A DNA stretch of 64,000 nt from Pseudarthrobacter cellobiosi (GCF_023913755.1 NZ_JAMXBJ010000038.1:45019-109018), one strand, 5' to 3'; shown: positions 34,901 through 46,002, numbered from the stretch's first letter. Notes: a model not told the origin generated them from the letters alone. Translations and numbers: made by a program.

Positions 34901-36431
34901 GCTGGACGAGCTGGCCAAGACGTACGACTTCTCCAAGCTCCCGAACCCCCGGACGGACGAACGGCTGCTGCTGGGTGTGGCGGATGATCCTGCCCGCCAG
35001 GAACAGCCCACGGTGTTCTACGAGCCGGACCAGGACGGCAACATGGCCATCTACGGCACAGGCGGCTCCGGAAAGTCCGCCGCCCTGCGGGGCATTGCGA
35101 TTGCCGCCGCCGTCACGCCCCGCGGCGGGCCCGTGCACATCTACGGGATCGATTGCGGTTCCTCCGGGCTGAAGATGCTCGAAGAGCTGCCGCACGTCGG
35201 CGAGATCATCAACGGTGACGACGTGGAACGCGTCGGCCGGCTTCTCCGCCTGCTCCGGGACATCGCCGACGAAAGGTCCGCCCGGTTCGCCGAGGTCAGG
35301 GCCTCCACCATCGTCGAATACCGGACCCTGGCCAACCGCCCGGACGAGAAGCGGATTTTCGTGCTGCTGGACGGCATTTCGGCGTTCCGCGAAACGTACG
35401 AATTCAGCCGCCTGTCCGCACTCTGGGACATCTTCCTGCAGCTGGCCACCGACGGCCGTCCCCTGGGGATCCACCTCGTGGTCACCGGTGACCGGCCCAA
35501 CGCCGTACCGGCGACATTGCTGGCTTCCATCCAGCGCCGGCTGGTGCTGCGGCTGACGTCCGAGGACGACTACATGTCCATGGACGTCGCGAAGGACGTC
35601 CTCACCAGTTCCTCACCGCCGGGGCGCGGCATGCTGGGCGGCTACGAGGTCCAGCTCGCCGTCCTGGGCGGCAACTCGAACCTGGCGCTGCAGGCCCGCG
35701 AAGTCCATAAGCTCAGCCAGGCGATGTTGCGCCAGGGGCTGGAATCGGCACCGAAAATCCAGCGGCTTCCCGAACAGGTGGATCTGGACGTGCTGCCTCC
35801 CGGCAGCCCGGACCTTCCCGTCATCGGCGTCGACGACGAAACCCTGCAGCCGGCCGGGATCATGGCCCAGGGACCGCTGCTTCTGGCGGGTCCGCCAGGG
35901 GCGGGCAGGACGGTGGCGCTGGTGACCATGGCCTACGCGCTGCGCCGGTCCAACCCGGACACGGAGCTGGTGTACATCGGCTCCCGCCGGTCCGCGGTGG
36001 CGTCGCTGCCGCTCTGGAACCGTTCGGTGGTGGGTGCCGATGACCTGGCTGAGATCATCGAGGACCTCACGGAGCACTCTTCCGGGAACCCCGGGAAGCT
36101 GGCGATCTTCATCGAGGGCCTGACCGAGTTCACGGATACCGTGGCGGAATCGGGCGTATCGCAGCTCGTGACGGCGTCCATCAAGGCCGACCAGTGGGTC
36201 ATCGGGGAATCGGAAACATCAACCTGGTCCTCCGCCTGGTCGCTGTCCCAGCCCTTCAAATCCGGACGCCGGGGCCTGCTCATCAACCCGGGCGACATCG
36301 AAGGGGACAGTCTGCTCAACACGTCGCTGGGCCGGGTCAGCCCGGAGTTCATACCGGGCCGCGGCTACATCGTGGGCCGCGGCAAGGCTCGGAAACTGCA
36401 GATTGCGCTGCCGCCGGAAAACAGGGGCTGA
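31986..36431 (+). CDS. EccC/EssC-like FtsK/SpoIIIE ATPase with FHA domain
   Basis: 1481-aa membrane ATPase related to the motor of type VII secretion. Order: an N-terminal beta-grasp, ubiquitin-like segment (about residues 1-92, DLAVTVDGLATVADIATQ ... LESGLRPGSVVSLTEV), an FHA domain (about 105-195: YIGRDRDVDIRL, SKRHARITVG, NSANGLLM), two adjacent membrane helices (about 240-285), then three FtsK-like ATPase modules. Module 1 has GGTTGAGKSEF (about 697), VDYKGGAAF and IIVVDEFAAL (about 800) and looks active. Module 2 has GTGGSGKSAA (about 1024) but LLDGISAF at Walker B. Module 3 has GPPGAGRTVA (about 1301), Lys replaced by Arg, and IEGLTEF, so it is probably inactive. No EccB/D/E or mycosin genes are nearby in the window. 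Confidence 0.92.
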   Translation: MRIRLTLRRDPAETRDLAVTVDGLATVADIATQLWVADPDRKGSPAPENLSLRIDEAFVGGGVRGSVLTRTDNLLESGLRPGSVVSLTEVSELFNAPGANRGPAAATLRILSGPDVGQEFSLPSGTSYIGRDRDVDIRLTDPLTSKRHARITVGESVEIVDTNSANGLLMDGLPVTRATLNSSDTVTLGETTVTVVPLGRNLAAAPTSPLVDFNRSPRVVPRFEAPKRVPPAGPKRPDHQPFPYIMLMAPLLMGGIMFAVTRNILSVVFMMMMPLFIVGHYVDHKMQTRRQQKEQLKQFRESMAAFRQDITELQHVERAVRLQEAPSVSDTVDSIYKLGPLLWTHRPEHTGFLGLRFGLGTGTSRILFEEPNSNDTEAEFMREIQDCLKQFRDIEGVPMVSQLRTAGSFGVAGARGLVDDVARGMVLQFVGLHSPAEAVVTAITSAQSRQRWDWLQWLPHVGSGHSPLNGDHLAAGSASGSSLVARLEDLLDAREAMAKRSTPEHRGSVDPAKDEIPVPVLPAVLVIVEDDAPVDRGRLTRLAERGPDSGVHVMWVATDIQALPAACRDFMVVDGENGTTTGQVRLGRHTYPVSCESLDAELAAQLARMLAPVVDVGKPVSDDSDLPRAVSYATLIGKDFLDNPQAVAERWVENNSVHASAVPNRKDNGTLRALVGSKGIEPLYLDLKNEGPHALVGGTTGAGKSEFLQSWVMGMAAAYSPDRVSFLFVDYKGGAAFADCLSLPHTVGLVTDLSQHLVRRALTSLRAELHYREHLLNRKKAKDLLGLQREADPEAPPYLIIVVDEFAALATEVPEFVDGVVDVAARGRSLGLHLILATQRPAGVIKDSLRANTNLRVALRMADEDDATDILGVPDAAYFDPSIPGRGAAKTGPGRIQGFQTGYAGGWTTEKPQRPQIEIVEMAFGSGPSWEAPAPEKPVKEAPAGPNDIARMTTNIVRAAESLAIRPPRKPWLDELAKTYDFSKLPNPRTDERLLLGVADDPARQEQPTVFYEPDQDGNMAIYGTGGSGKSAALRGIAIAAAVTPRGGPVHIYGIDCGSSGLKMLEELPHVGEIINGDDVERVGRLLRLLRDIADERSARFAEVRASTIVEYRTLANRPDEKRIFVLLDGISAFRETYEFSRLSALWDIFLQLATDGRPLGIHLVVTGDRPNAVPATLLASIQRRLVLRLTSEDDYMSMDVAKDVLTSSSPPGRGMLGGYEVQLAVLGGNSNLALQAREVHKLSQAMLRQGLESAPKIQRLPEQVDLDVLPPGSPDLPVIGVDDETLQPAGIMAQGPLLLAGPPGAGRTVALVTMAYALRRSNPDTELVYIGSRRSAVASLPLWNRSVVGADDLAEIIEDLTEHSSGNPGKLAIFIEGLTEFTDTVAESGVSQLVTASIKADQWVIGESETSTWSSAWSLSQPFKSGRRGLLINPGDIEGDSLLNTSLGRVSPEFIPGRGYIVGRGKARKLQIALPPENRG

Positions 36432-36444
36432 GCCGTTGCTTCCA

Positions 36445-36479
36445 ACGGGCCCGTAGATCCATTGGATTTGCGGGCCCGT
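36445..36479. terminator. Hairpin between the EccC-like gene and the Pro-rich membrane protein gene
   Basis: ACGGGCCCG (36445-36453) and CGGGCCCGT (36471-36479) pair around a 17-nt loop with its own ATCC/GGAT pairs. There is no U-run. It may attenuate transcription or stabilise an mRNA end rather than terminate. Confidence 0.4.
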
Positions 36480-36553
36480 GCCGCGTTGTAGGAGACTACC
36501 GGAAACACTGTTCGCTGCGGCAGGGGGTGCCGCGCGCTGTCGAAAAGGTAACC

Positions 36554-37120
36554 ATGATCCGATCCTCATCCGTGCTCCGCGACGTGTCCGCTGCTGCGGC
36601 CGCTGCGGTGCTGGCGCTCTTGGTTGGCCTTTCGGCGGCGGTCCCGGCGCAGGCCGAAGACGGCGAACCCACGCCGCAGTGGTGCCTGCTGAACTGTGAA
36701 ACGGCCAGCACTGAGCCTAACGATCCGGGCAAGGGCAAACCTGAAGTGCCGCCGGTAGTCCCGTCCCCAATCGTCCCAACCCAGCCCCCGGCGCCGCCGC
36801 CCGTGGCGCCAGCACCGGTAACGGTTCCCACCCTCGCCCCGGAACCGAGCGCGTCGCCGAGTGAGGAATCGCCGTCGGCCGCGCCCAGCACCACCATCCC
36901 CAGCCCACCGTCGTCCGCACCCCCGTCCACGGAATCGAACTGGAACAAGCCAGTCACCAAGTCGGCCAAGCCCACACAGGCCGCCGCCGTTTCCCGGAAC
37001 GACGGCTCCGGGCTCTTCGGCGGCCCCGGCCTGCTGGCCATCATGGCGGGCGTGCTGCTGGTGGGAGTCGCCGGCCTCGCCTTCGCCTGGTGGAGCCGGA
37101 ACCGCCTCGCCTCACACTGA
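36554..37120 (+). CDS. Secreted Pro/Ser-rich single-pass membrane protein
   Basis: 188-aa envelope protein. ATG at 36554 (AAAAGG upstream) opens a signal peptide (VLRDVSAAAAAAVLALLVGL, cleavage near AQA-ED). Then comes a short WCLLNC pair of Cys, a Pro/Ser/Ala/Val-rich stalk (about residues 55-140), and a C-terminal membrane helix (about 157-180: GLLAIMAGVLLVGVAGLAFA) ending WWSRNRLASH. It has no LPXTG motif. It lies 122 bp after the EccC-like gene and is probably the last gene of the operon. The function is unknown; the stalk form suggests a wall-spanning anchor. Confidence 0.82.
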   Translation: MIRSSSVLRDVSAAAAAAVLALLVGLSAAVPAQAEDGEPTPQWCLLNCETASTEPNDPGKGKPEVPPVVPSPIVPTQPPAPPPVAPAPVTVPTLAPEPSASPSEESPSAAPSTTIPSPPSSAPPSTESNWNKPVTKSAKPTQAAAVSRNDGSGLFGGPGLLAIMAGVLLVGVAGLAFAWWSRNRLASH

Positions 37121-37208
37121 CCTTTGTTATCCGGTGATCGAGCTTGTCGAGATCCAGGTTTCGCTCCCCAACCCGCCCCGCCTTCCTCAGCCCCGACCTT
37201 CCCAAACT

Positions 37209-37260
37209 AGGTAGCAGTAACTGTCGTTATGAGCGCTCAAAACGACAGTTACTGCTACCT
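37209..37260. repeat. 52-bp near-perfect palindrome (family A)
   Basis: Left arm 37209-37234 begins AGGTAGCAGTAACTGTCGTT and ends ATGAGC; the right arm 37235-37260 is its reverse complement with a single mismatch. It shares TGTCGTTATGAGC with the elements at 49411-49470 (core only) and 50200-50249. It abuts the WXG100 remnant. Confidence 0.9.
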
Positions 37261-37262
37261 AC

Positions 37263-37450
37263 ATGGAGGCGTTCCGTGCCCATGGGCAGCGTTGCTGGGA
37301 AGGCCCGGACGCCACTCACTTCCGCGGCGAATGGTCAGGCACGCACCCCGCAGCTCTGAACCAGGTCATCCAGGCGCTCAAGGATGCTGGCCAGAAGGCC
37401 ACCAAGAACGCCAACGAGCAGGACCCAGGCTTCACGCTAATCGCAGAAGC
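37263..37450 (+). pseudogene. 5'-truncated WXG100-family (type VII substrate) remnant
   Basis: The frame from 37263 reads CWEGPDATHFRGEWSGTHP followed by ALNQVIQALKDAGQKATKNA and NEQ. This matches the C-terminal half of WXG100 proteins: the W-x-G turn (WEG, residues 12-14), then F/W at the expected spacings and a helix ending in an NAxEQ-type motif. The first helix (about 40 residues) that should precede WEG is absent; a palindrome ends 2 bp upstream. After NEQ the frame runs through a terminator and out to 37553, so the natural stop has also been lost or shifted. It lies just after an EccC-like gene, where ESX substrates are often encoded. Resemblance is by eye and should be tested with a profile search. 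Confidence 0.6.
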
Positions 37451-37455
37451 TTTAA

Positions 37456-37493
37456 CGCGGGGCCCGGACACAGCACAGTGTCCGGGCCCCGCG
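37456..37493 (+). terminator. Strong hairpin terminator after the WXG100 remnant
   Basis: Perfect 16-bp arms CGCGGGGCCCGGACAC (37456-37471) and its complement (37478-37493) with a 6-nt loop AGCACA. It lies between the remnant and ligA and most likely ends the upstream operon. Confidence 0.85.
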
Positions 37494-37501
37494 GCACTTA
37501 A

Positions 37502-40713
<3,212 letters not shown>

Positions 40714-40739
40714 CGCTGCTGCGCCACTAGCATTGTCAG

Positions 40740-41252
40740 GTGCAATCGCAAATAACCATCCGACCGGCCGTTGAGGCAGACTTCCAGGCCATCGCCAGGA
40801 TCACCGTGGACTCGTACCTGGCAGCAGGGTATTTCGACAGCGCGGACCACCCCTATATGCAGCAGATCCAGGATGTTGCCGCACGTGCCGCGAAGGCCAC
40901 GATCTGGGTTGCCGAGCGTGACCGGCAGGTGGTGGGTTCCGTGACGCTGGCACTGGCAGGTGAACCGTTCGCCGACATCGCCCTCGCTGATGAGCTGGAG
41001 TTCCGGATGCTTGTGGTGGATCCCGCGGTGCAGCGCAGCGGCGCAGGCAAGGCCATGGTGGAAGCCATCATTGAGCATGCGAAATCGCTGGAGGGGATCA
41101 CGGGCGTGGCCCTCACCACCGGCGGGACCTGGGAGAGCGCCCATGGCCTCTACCGGAAGACGGGCTTCAAACGAGTCCCCGAGCGTGACTGGCCGATTCC
41201 GGGCACCGACATAAAGCTGCTGGTTTACCGGCTTGACGTCCAGTCAACCTAA
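40740..41252 (+). CDS. GNAT-family N-acetyltransferase
   Basis: 170-aa acetyl-CoA-dependent acetyltransferase. The GNAT core is clear: ITIRPAVEADFQAIARITVD at the N-terminus, FRMLVVDPAVQRSGAGKAMV (motif A with the V-x3-RxxGxGxA CoA loop, here QRSGAGKAM) and TGGTWESAHGLYRKTGFKRV (motif B, YxKxGF). GTG start at 40740, 26 bp after the phosphatase gene. The acceptor is unknown. Confidence 0.9.
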   Translation: MQSQITIRPAVEADFQAIARITVDSYLAAGYFDSADHPYMQQIQDVAARAAKATIWVAERDRQVVGSVTLALAGEPFADIALADELEFRMLVVDPAVQRSGAGKAMVEAIIEHAKSLEGITGVALTTGGTWESAHGLYRKTGFKRVPERDWPIPGTDIKLLVYRLDVQST

Positions 41253-41290
41253 AGTGGTGCCGACTCATTTTCGGCACTGAAAGGCCCACC

Positions 41291-41674
41291 ATGCGCAAAA
41301 CATTCGGCACCGGCTCCGTCTGGGAGCAGACCCTCGGCTACTCCCGCGCCGTCCAGGTGGACAACACGCTCTATATTTCCGCCACGGCCGCCAGCGGCGA
41401 GGACGGCATTGTGGGCGAGGACTTCTACACGCAGACGCAGTACATCCTGCAGAAGCTCGGCGTGGTCCTGGCCGATGCCGGCTTCAGCTTCGAAGACGTG
41501 GTCCAGTCCAAGCTGTACCTGACGGACATCAGCAAATGGGAAGAGGCCGGCCGCGCCCACGGCGAAGTCTTCGGCGAGATCCGCCCCACGCTTGCCCTTG
41601 TGCACGTCCTGCCGTTCCTTGACCCGAAGATGCTCGTCGAAATCGAGCTCGTGGCCCAGAAGAGCGCCAGCTAG
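41291..41674 (+). CDS. RidA-family (YjgF/YER057c/UK114) protein
   Basis: 127-aa protein of the Rid family, whose best-known members hydrolyse reactive enamine/imine intermediates from pyridoxal-phosphate enzymes. Family features are GYSRAVQVDNTLYISATAAS near the N-terminus and YTQTQYILQKLGVVLADAGF. The segment RPTLALVHVLPFLDPKMLVE corresponds to RPxxxxVxVxxLPxxxxVEIE, but the catalytic Arg region is shifted (IRPTLALV) relative to archetypal RidA, so it may be a Rid subfamily member. It lies 38 bp past the GNAT gene. Confidence 0.9.
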   Translation: MRKTFGTGSVWEQTLGYSRAVQVDNTLYISATAASGEDGIVGEDFYTQTQYILQKLGVVLADAGFSFEDVVQSKLYLTDISKWEEAGRAHGEVFGEIRPTLALVHVLPFLDPKMLVEIELVAQKSAS

Positions 41675-41697
41675 CCTATCCGCCCGCACCCCCGCGG

Positions 41698-41752
41698 GAA
41701 CTGGCAGGTAATACCCTCAAATCCCGACTTTGAGCGTGTTATCTGCCAGTTC
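41698..41752. repeat. Long imperfect palindrome between convergent genes
   Basis: Outer arms GAACTGGCAGGTAATAC (41698-41714) and GTGTTATCTGCCAGTTC (41736-41752) pair with two mismatches; inner arms CTCAAA (41716-41721) and TTTGAG (41729-41734) pair perfectly. It lies between ridA (+) and the response regulator (-) and could terminate both. Confidence 0.85.
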
Positions 41753-41770
41753 GCGCTTAAGGGGGAGGGA

Positions 41771-42436
41771 CTACTGGCCAGGGAGGCTGTAGCGGTGTTC
41801 CGGGCGTCCGGTGGTTCCGTAGCGCAGTTGGATGCCGACGGCGCCGTCGTCGGCCAGCGAGGACAGGTACCTTTGCGCCGTGGCCCGGGAAACCCCCACG
41901 CGGGCGGCCACTTCCACCGCCGAATACTGCTCGCCGGCGACCAGCGATTCCAACACCGCGGCCTCGGTGGCGGAGCGGGGTTTGGCCGCTGGCGCCACGT
42001 CCCCGGGGATCAATGCCCGTTTGGCCCGCTCCAGGGAGCCCTGGTCCAGGGCCCCGGGCTGGCCCAGCAGCCTGCGGTACCGGGCATACGAACGTAGCTG
42101 CTGCGAGAGCGACTCGGCGGTAAAGGGCTTCAACAGGTACCCGAGGGCGCCGCGGCGGAACGCTTTCCGCAGCGACTCGGCGTCCGATGCGGCGCTGAGG
42201 ATCATGGTGTCCACGTCCAACTGCTGCAGCAGGTCGAGACCTGAGGCGTCCGGGAGGTAGACATCCAGCAGCACCAGGTCCGGGCGGAGGCTGTGGATCG
42301 CCTGCAGCGCCAAGGATGCCGACCCCACTGGCGCCAGCGCCAGGAATCCCGCCACCGAATCCACATACGTTGCGTGCAGCTTGGCCTCGTGGAAATCGTC
42401 GTCCACAATCAGCACCCTGAAATCCTCAGGCATCAT
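41771..42436 (-). CDS. CitB/DcuR-type response regulator
   Basis: 221-aa response regulator of a citrate/C4-dicarboxylate-type two-component system. The receiver domain (about residues 6-120) has acidic residues VLIVDDD, the phospho-Asp in LVLLDVYLPDASG (about 54-58), ILSAASD and the Lys in YLLKPFT. The output is a helix-turn-helix (ATEAAVLESLVAGEQYSAVE, then AARVGVSRATAQRYLSSLAD) of the DcuR/CitB kind. Start ATG at 42436 or 42433, inside the 3' end of the kinase gene. The probable target is the divergent CitMHS transporter. Its partner kinase is frameshifted here. Confidence 0.93.
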   Translation of the reverse strand: MMPEDFRVLIVDDDFHEAKLHATYVDSVAGFLALAPVGSASLALQAIHSLRPDLVLLDVYLPDASGLDLLQQLDVDTMILSAASDAESLRKAFRRGALGYLLKPFTAESLSQQLRSYARYRRLLGQPGALDQGSLERAKRALIPGDVAPAAKPRSATEAAVLESLVAGEQYSAVEVAARVGVSRATAQRYLSSLADDGAVGIQLRYGTTGRPEHRYSLPGQ

Positions 42437-44121
42437 TGTCCTTTCCAGCTAAATCCTGGGTCCCCGCAGGTGTCCCGGCGGTGGTCCCGGCCGTTGTGCG
42501 TGGCAGGGAAGCCATAAACACGGCACCGGGTCCGCCCGGTGTCCCCGGCTCCAGCAAGCGGACGTCTCCGCCGCGGCGCCGGGCCAGCTTCCGGGCCAGG
42601 GCCAGGCCCAGCCCCTGCCCGCCACTCCGTCCACCAGCAGCCGCCGGAGCCGCCAATACTGGGCCAGCCGCCGTCGTAAATCCCTCGGCGAAGACCGCTT
42701 CCGCATTCGTCCCGGCGTCGTCGTGCGGTTCATCCAGCACCCAGCTCCACCCAGCGATCCGGGGAGGAGCCAGCGACGGCGGCGTTCACCGCGTTGTCGA
42801 CCAGGTTGCCCAGTACGGTGGTCACGTCCTGCGGCTCGGTGACCTGGCCGCGGACAAGGGTTTCGGGGCCGATCCGCAGCGTCACGCCGCGCTCGTCGGC
42901 CTCCACACCCTTGGCACCCACAAACGCCTGCAAGTACGGGTCCTGCAACAGTTCGGCCTGGTCCACGGGGAACTTCAGCGGCCCCGTGGCGGCCAGCCCG
43001 GCCAGGTACTCGCGGGCCTGTTGGTGCTGCTCGATGCTCATGAGGCCGGCGATGGTGTGCAGCTGGTTGGCGAATTCGTGGCGCTGGGCGCGCAGGGCCG
43101 TGGACATGGTGCCCACGGCGTCGAGTTTCCGGCTGAGCTGCTGGAGTTCGGTGCGGTCCCGGAGCATCACCACCCAGCCAAGGTCCTCGCTTCGATGCAG
43201 GGCCTTGCGCGCGCTGGCCACCAGGACACTGCCACCGGCTACCAGCTCGATGGCGTCCGCCTCCGCAGCGTCCGGCCGGGTCAACGCCCTGAGCTGCTCG
43301 GGCAGCGGAGCGTCGGCCCACGGCGTCCCGGAAAGGTCCGGCTGCTCCAAAAGGCGCTGCGCCGCTGCGTTGAACACGCTGATCCTGCCGTCGGCCGAAA
43401 CACCGATGACGCCGTCGTCCACGCCCTGCAAAACGGCAACCTGGTCATGGACTAGCATGCTGATTTCCTCAGGCTCCAGGCCCAGCGTCAGGCGCTGGAG
43501 CCTGCGCCGCAGCAGGAACGAGGCCAGCACACCCGCCAACAGGGAACCGCCCGCGGTGAGGGCGATCGGGACGATATCGCGCGCGAGGCTTTGGCCCAGC
43601 GTTTCCATTGAGTCGCCAACACTGACAATTGCCACCACGGTTGTGGAGGACCCGGGGGCGTAGATGGGCACCTTGGCACCTGCTGACGGGCCGAGGGTCC
43701 CGGTGTTCCGCGTGGTCTCTTCCTGACCGGAAAGCGCCACCGAGGGATCGGTGCTCACGTGCTCGCCGAGACGGGCAAGGTCCGGATGGGCCAGGCGGAG
43801 GCCCGTCTCGTCCGTGATCGCCACAAAGAAGGCGCCGGTGCCGAGGCGGGCGGCCTCTGCGGCGGCCTGCACGGGCCCGGCGGCCAATACGGGAGCCGGC
43901 GGCGTGCCCTCTTCCTTGCTGATGGCCTCGACGGCGGAGCGGATGTGCGGATCCGAGGCCACGGTCCGGGCCAGGGTCAAAGCCTGGTTCTCGGCCTCGT
44001 CGCCGATCCGCCCGGACACCAGCCAGGCGTGGACGGCGCCGCTGAGCAGCACCACGAGCAGCACGACACCCAACTGCAGGAGCAGTGTCTGGGTGGAGAA
44101 GCGCATGGCGAGCCGTGGCAC
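42426..44121 (-). pseudogene. CitA/DcuS-type sensor histidine kinase, frameshifted
   Basis: Frame 1 (44121 to 42730) encodes a membrane helix (LQLGVVLLVVLLSGAVHAWL), an outer sensor domain, a second helix (IALTAGGSLLAGVLASFLLR), a PAS domain and the H-box RHEFANQLHTIAG, and reaches the N-box GNLVDNAVNAAVAG. It then stops at a TGA shortly after RWVELGAG. The rest of the ATPase domain continues in another frame (about 42740 to 42426): AEAVFAEGFTTA and GGQGLGLALARKLARRRGGD (G2 box). The G1 box (DxGxG) is missing from both frames, so a small deletion as well as a shift seems to have occurred near the repeated CTGGGTG at 42745-42760. Start GTG 44121 or ATG 44106. Either a true pseudogene or an assembly error. 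Confidence 0.8.
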
Positions 44122-44345
44122 CGGGCTCCTCCCGCCGTCGCACGCGCCGGTATGTACGGGGCAGCCGGGGCGCTGGAAATCAAAGTTCTTCTCCCCATCT
44201 TAGGCACTGAGCACAATGCGCAAAATGCTCCGAATAAGCAGTATGCCAATCAATTGAGCCAAAGGCGCTGCCGTGACGCCCGCCACCCTAATGTCTGTAG
44301 CACGCGTCACACTGCGGTGGCGTTGTTCACACGAAGGAGCCGGCC

Positions 44346-45857
44346 GTGCTGGTATTACTTGGATTCGCAATGATCGCGGTATTCATGGTGCTGATCATGA
44401 CGAAGAAGTTGACGCCAGTACTGGCGCTGATCATCGTCCCCACCGTTTTTGGCCTCTTCGCAGGTGCCGGACTGGGCATCGGGGACATGGTCCTGGAGTC
44501 CATGAAGTCCATGAAGTCCATGACGTCCACGGCGGCCCTCCTGATGTTCGCCATCGTCTACTTCGGCCTGATAATCGACGTGGGGCTGTTCGACCCGCTG
44601 GTGAAGTTCATCCTCCGCAAGCTCGGCAATGACCCCGCCAAGGTGGTGCTCGGCACGGCCATCCTGGCGGCCGCGGTCTCCCTGGACGGCGACGGCTCCA
44701 CTACCTTCATCCTCACCACCGCCGCCATGCTGCCCGTCTACCTGCGCCTGAAGATGAGCCCGGTTGTCCTCACCTGCGTGGCCGGCCTGGCAAACGGCAC
44801 CATGAACATCCTGCCGTGGGGCGGTCCCACTGCCCGCGCCGCCACCGCGCTGCACCTCGACGTCAATGACGTCTTCGTCCCGATGATCCCGTCCCTCATC
44901 GCCGGCCTTGTAGTCGTGTTCGGCTTCGCCTGGCTGCTGGGCCTGCAGGAACGCAACCGCCTCCGCGCCACCGCACCGGAAATCTGGGGAACGCCGGATA
45001 CGGCAGAGCCGTTCACCGCTGAAAAGTTCGACGGCGGCGCTTCCGACGGCGGCACCGCCGCTGCCTCCGCCGGTACCGGCCGCAATGGGTCACGTACCCC
45101 CGGAACCGGAAGTCCCGCCGTCGGCGGCTACTCTCCGGAAGGTTCGTCAGTAGCTGTCCTGGAACGCACCGAAACGCTGGTGGATGAACAGGACGGCGGG
45201 CTGGCCGACACCGCCCTGGATCCCAACCGCTCCACGCTTCGCCCCAAGCTGTTCTGGTTCAACCTTGTCCTGACTGTCGCCGTGATGGTGATGCTCGTGG
45301 CCGACCTCGTCCCGCTGCCCTTCGTCTTTATGGTCGGTTCGGCCATCGCGCTGGTAGTGAACTTCCCCAACGTGAAGGAACAGGGCGCCCAGCTGGTGGC
45401 CCACTCGTCGTCCATCGTGGCCGTGGTCAGCATGGTGATGGCGGCCGCAGTGCTGACCGGTGTCCTGACCGGCACTGGAATGGTGGAGGCCATGTCCGCG
45501 TGGCTCGTCCAGATCATCCCGACCGAAATGGGCCCCTTCCTGGCCGTCATCACCGGCGTCCTCAGCATCCCCATGACCTTCTTCATGAGCAACGACGCCT
45601 TCTACTTCGGCGTCCTGCCCGTGCTCAGCGAGACCGCCGCACACTACGGAATCAGCGCCGCAGAGATCGCGCGTGCCTCCATCACCGGGCAGCCGTTCCA
45701 CCTGCAGAGCCCGCTGGTTCCGGCCATCCTCTTGCTCGTTTCGCTGGCCAAGGTGGACCTCGGCGACCACCACAAAAAGGTCCTGTGGCGCACCGCAGTG
45801 GTTTCCCTCGTCATGTTGGGTGTGGGAATGCTGACGGGAGCCATCGGGATCGGTTAG
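44346..45857 (+). CDS. CitMHS-family citrate:cation symporter
   Basis: 503-aa inner-membrane transporter of metal-citrate complexes with H+. GTG start at 44346 with AAGGAG 6 nt upstream. Helices fill about residues 1-210 and 300-500. Family segments seen are LTPVLALIIVPTVFGLFAGA, IVYFGLIIDVGLFDPLV, SLDGDGSTTFILTTAAMLPV and GPFLAVITGVLSIPMTFFMS. A soluble Gly/Ser/Ala-rich loop (about 215-295) separates the halves. A 9-bp repeat gives MKSMKSM. It is divergent from the CitAB-type pair that probably controls it; the 224-bp gap contains no gene. Confidence 0.93.
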   Translation: MLVLLGFAMIAVFMVLIMTKKLTPVLALIIVPTVFGLFAGAGLGIGDMVLESMKSMKSMTSTAALLMFAIVYFGLIIDVGLFDPLVKFILRKLGNDPAKVVLGTAILAAAVSLDGDGSTTFILTTAAMLPVYLRLKMSPVVLTCVAGLANGTMNILPWGGPTARAATALHLDVNDVFVPMIPSLIAGLVVVFGFAWLLGLQERNRLRATAPEIWGTPDTAEPFTAEKFDGGASDGGTAAASAGTGRNGSRTPGTGSPAVGGYSPEGSSVAVLERTETLVDEQDGGLADTALDPNRSTLRPKLFWFNLVLTVAVMVMLVADLVPLPFVFMVGSAIALVVNFPNVKEQGAQLVAHSSSIVAVVSMVMAAAVLTGVLTGTGMVEAMSAWLVQIIPTEMGPFLAVITGVLSIPMTFFMSNDAFYFGVLPVLSETAAHYGISAAEIARASITGQPFHLQSPLVPAILLLVSLAKVDLGDHHKKVLWRTAVVSLVMLGVGMLTGAIGIG

Positions 45858-45906
45858 TCTGTAGCTGCCTGTGGCCGGTCCCCGTGACCGGGACCACGGC
45901 ACCGAG

Positions 45907-45946
45907 GTGCCCGTCTGACGCCCGCTGGGGGTCGTCAGACGGGCAC
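45907..45946 (+). terminator. Hairpin terminator after the citrate transporter
   Basis: Perfect 14-bp arms GTGCCCGTCTGACG (45907-45920) and its complement (45933-45946), loop 12 nt. Lies between the transporter and gatC. Confidence 0.8.
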
Positions 45947-46002
45947 TGACGTTTCCCCACTAGACTGGTTCGGAAAACAATCCGAACCTGCAGGGGAGAT
46001 CC

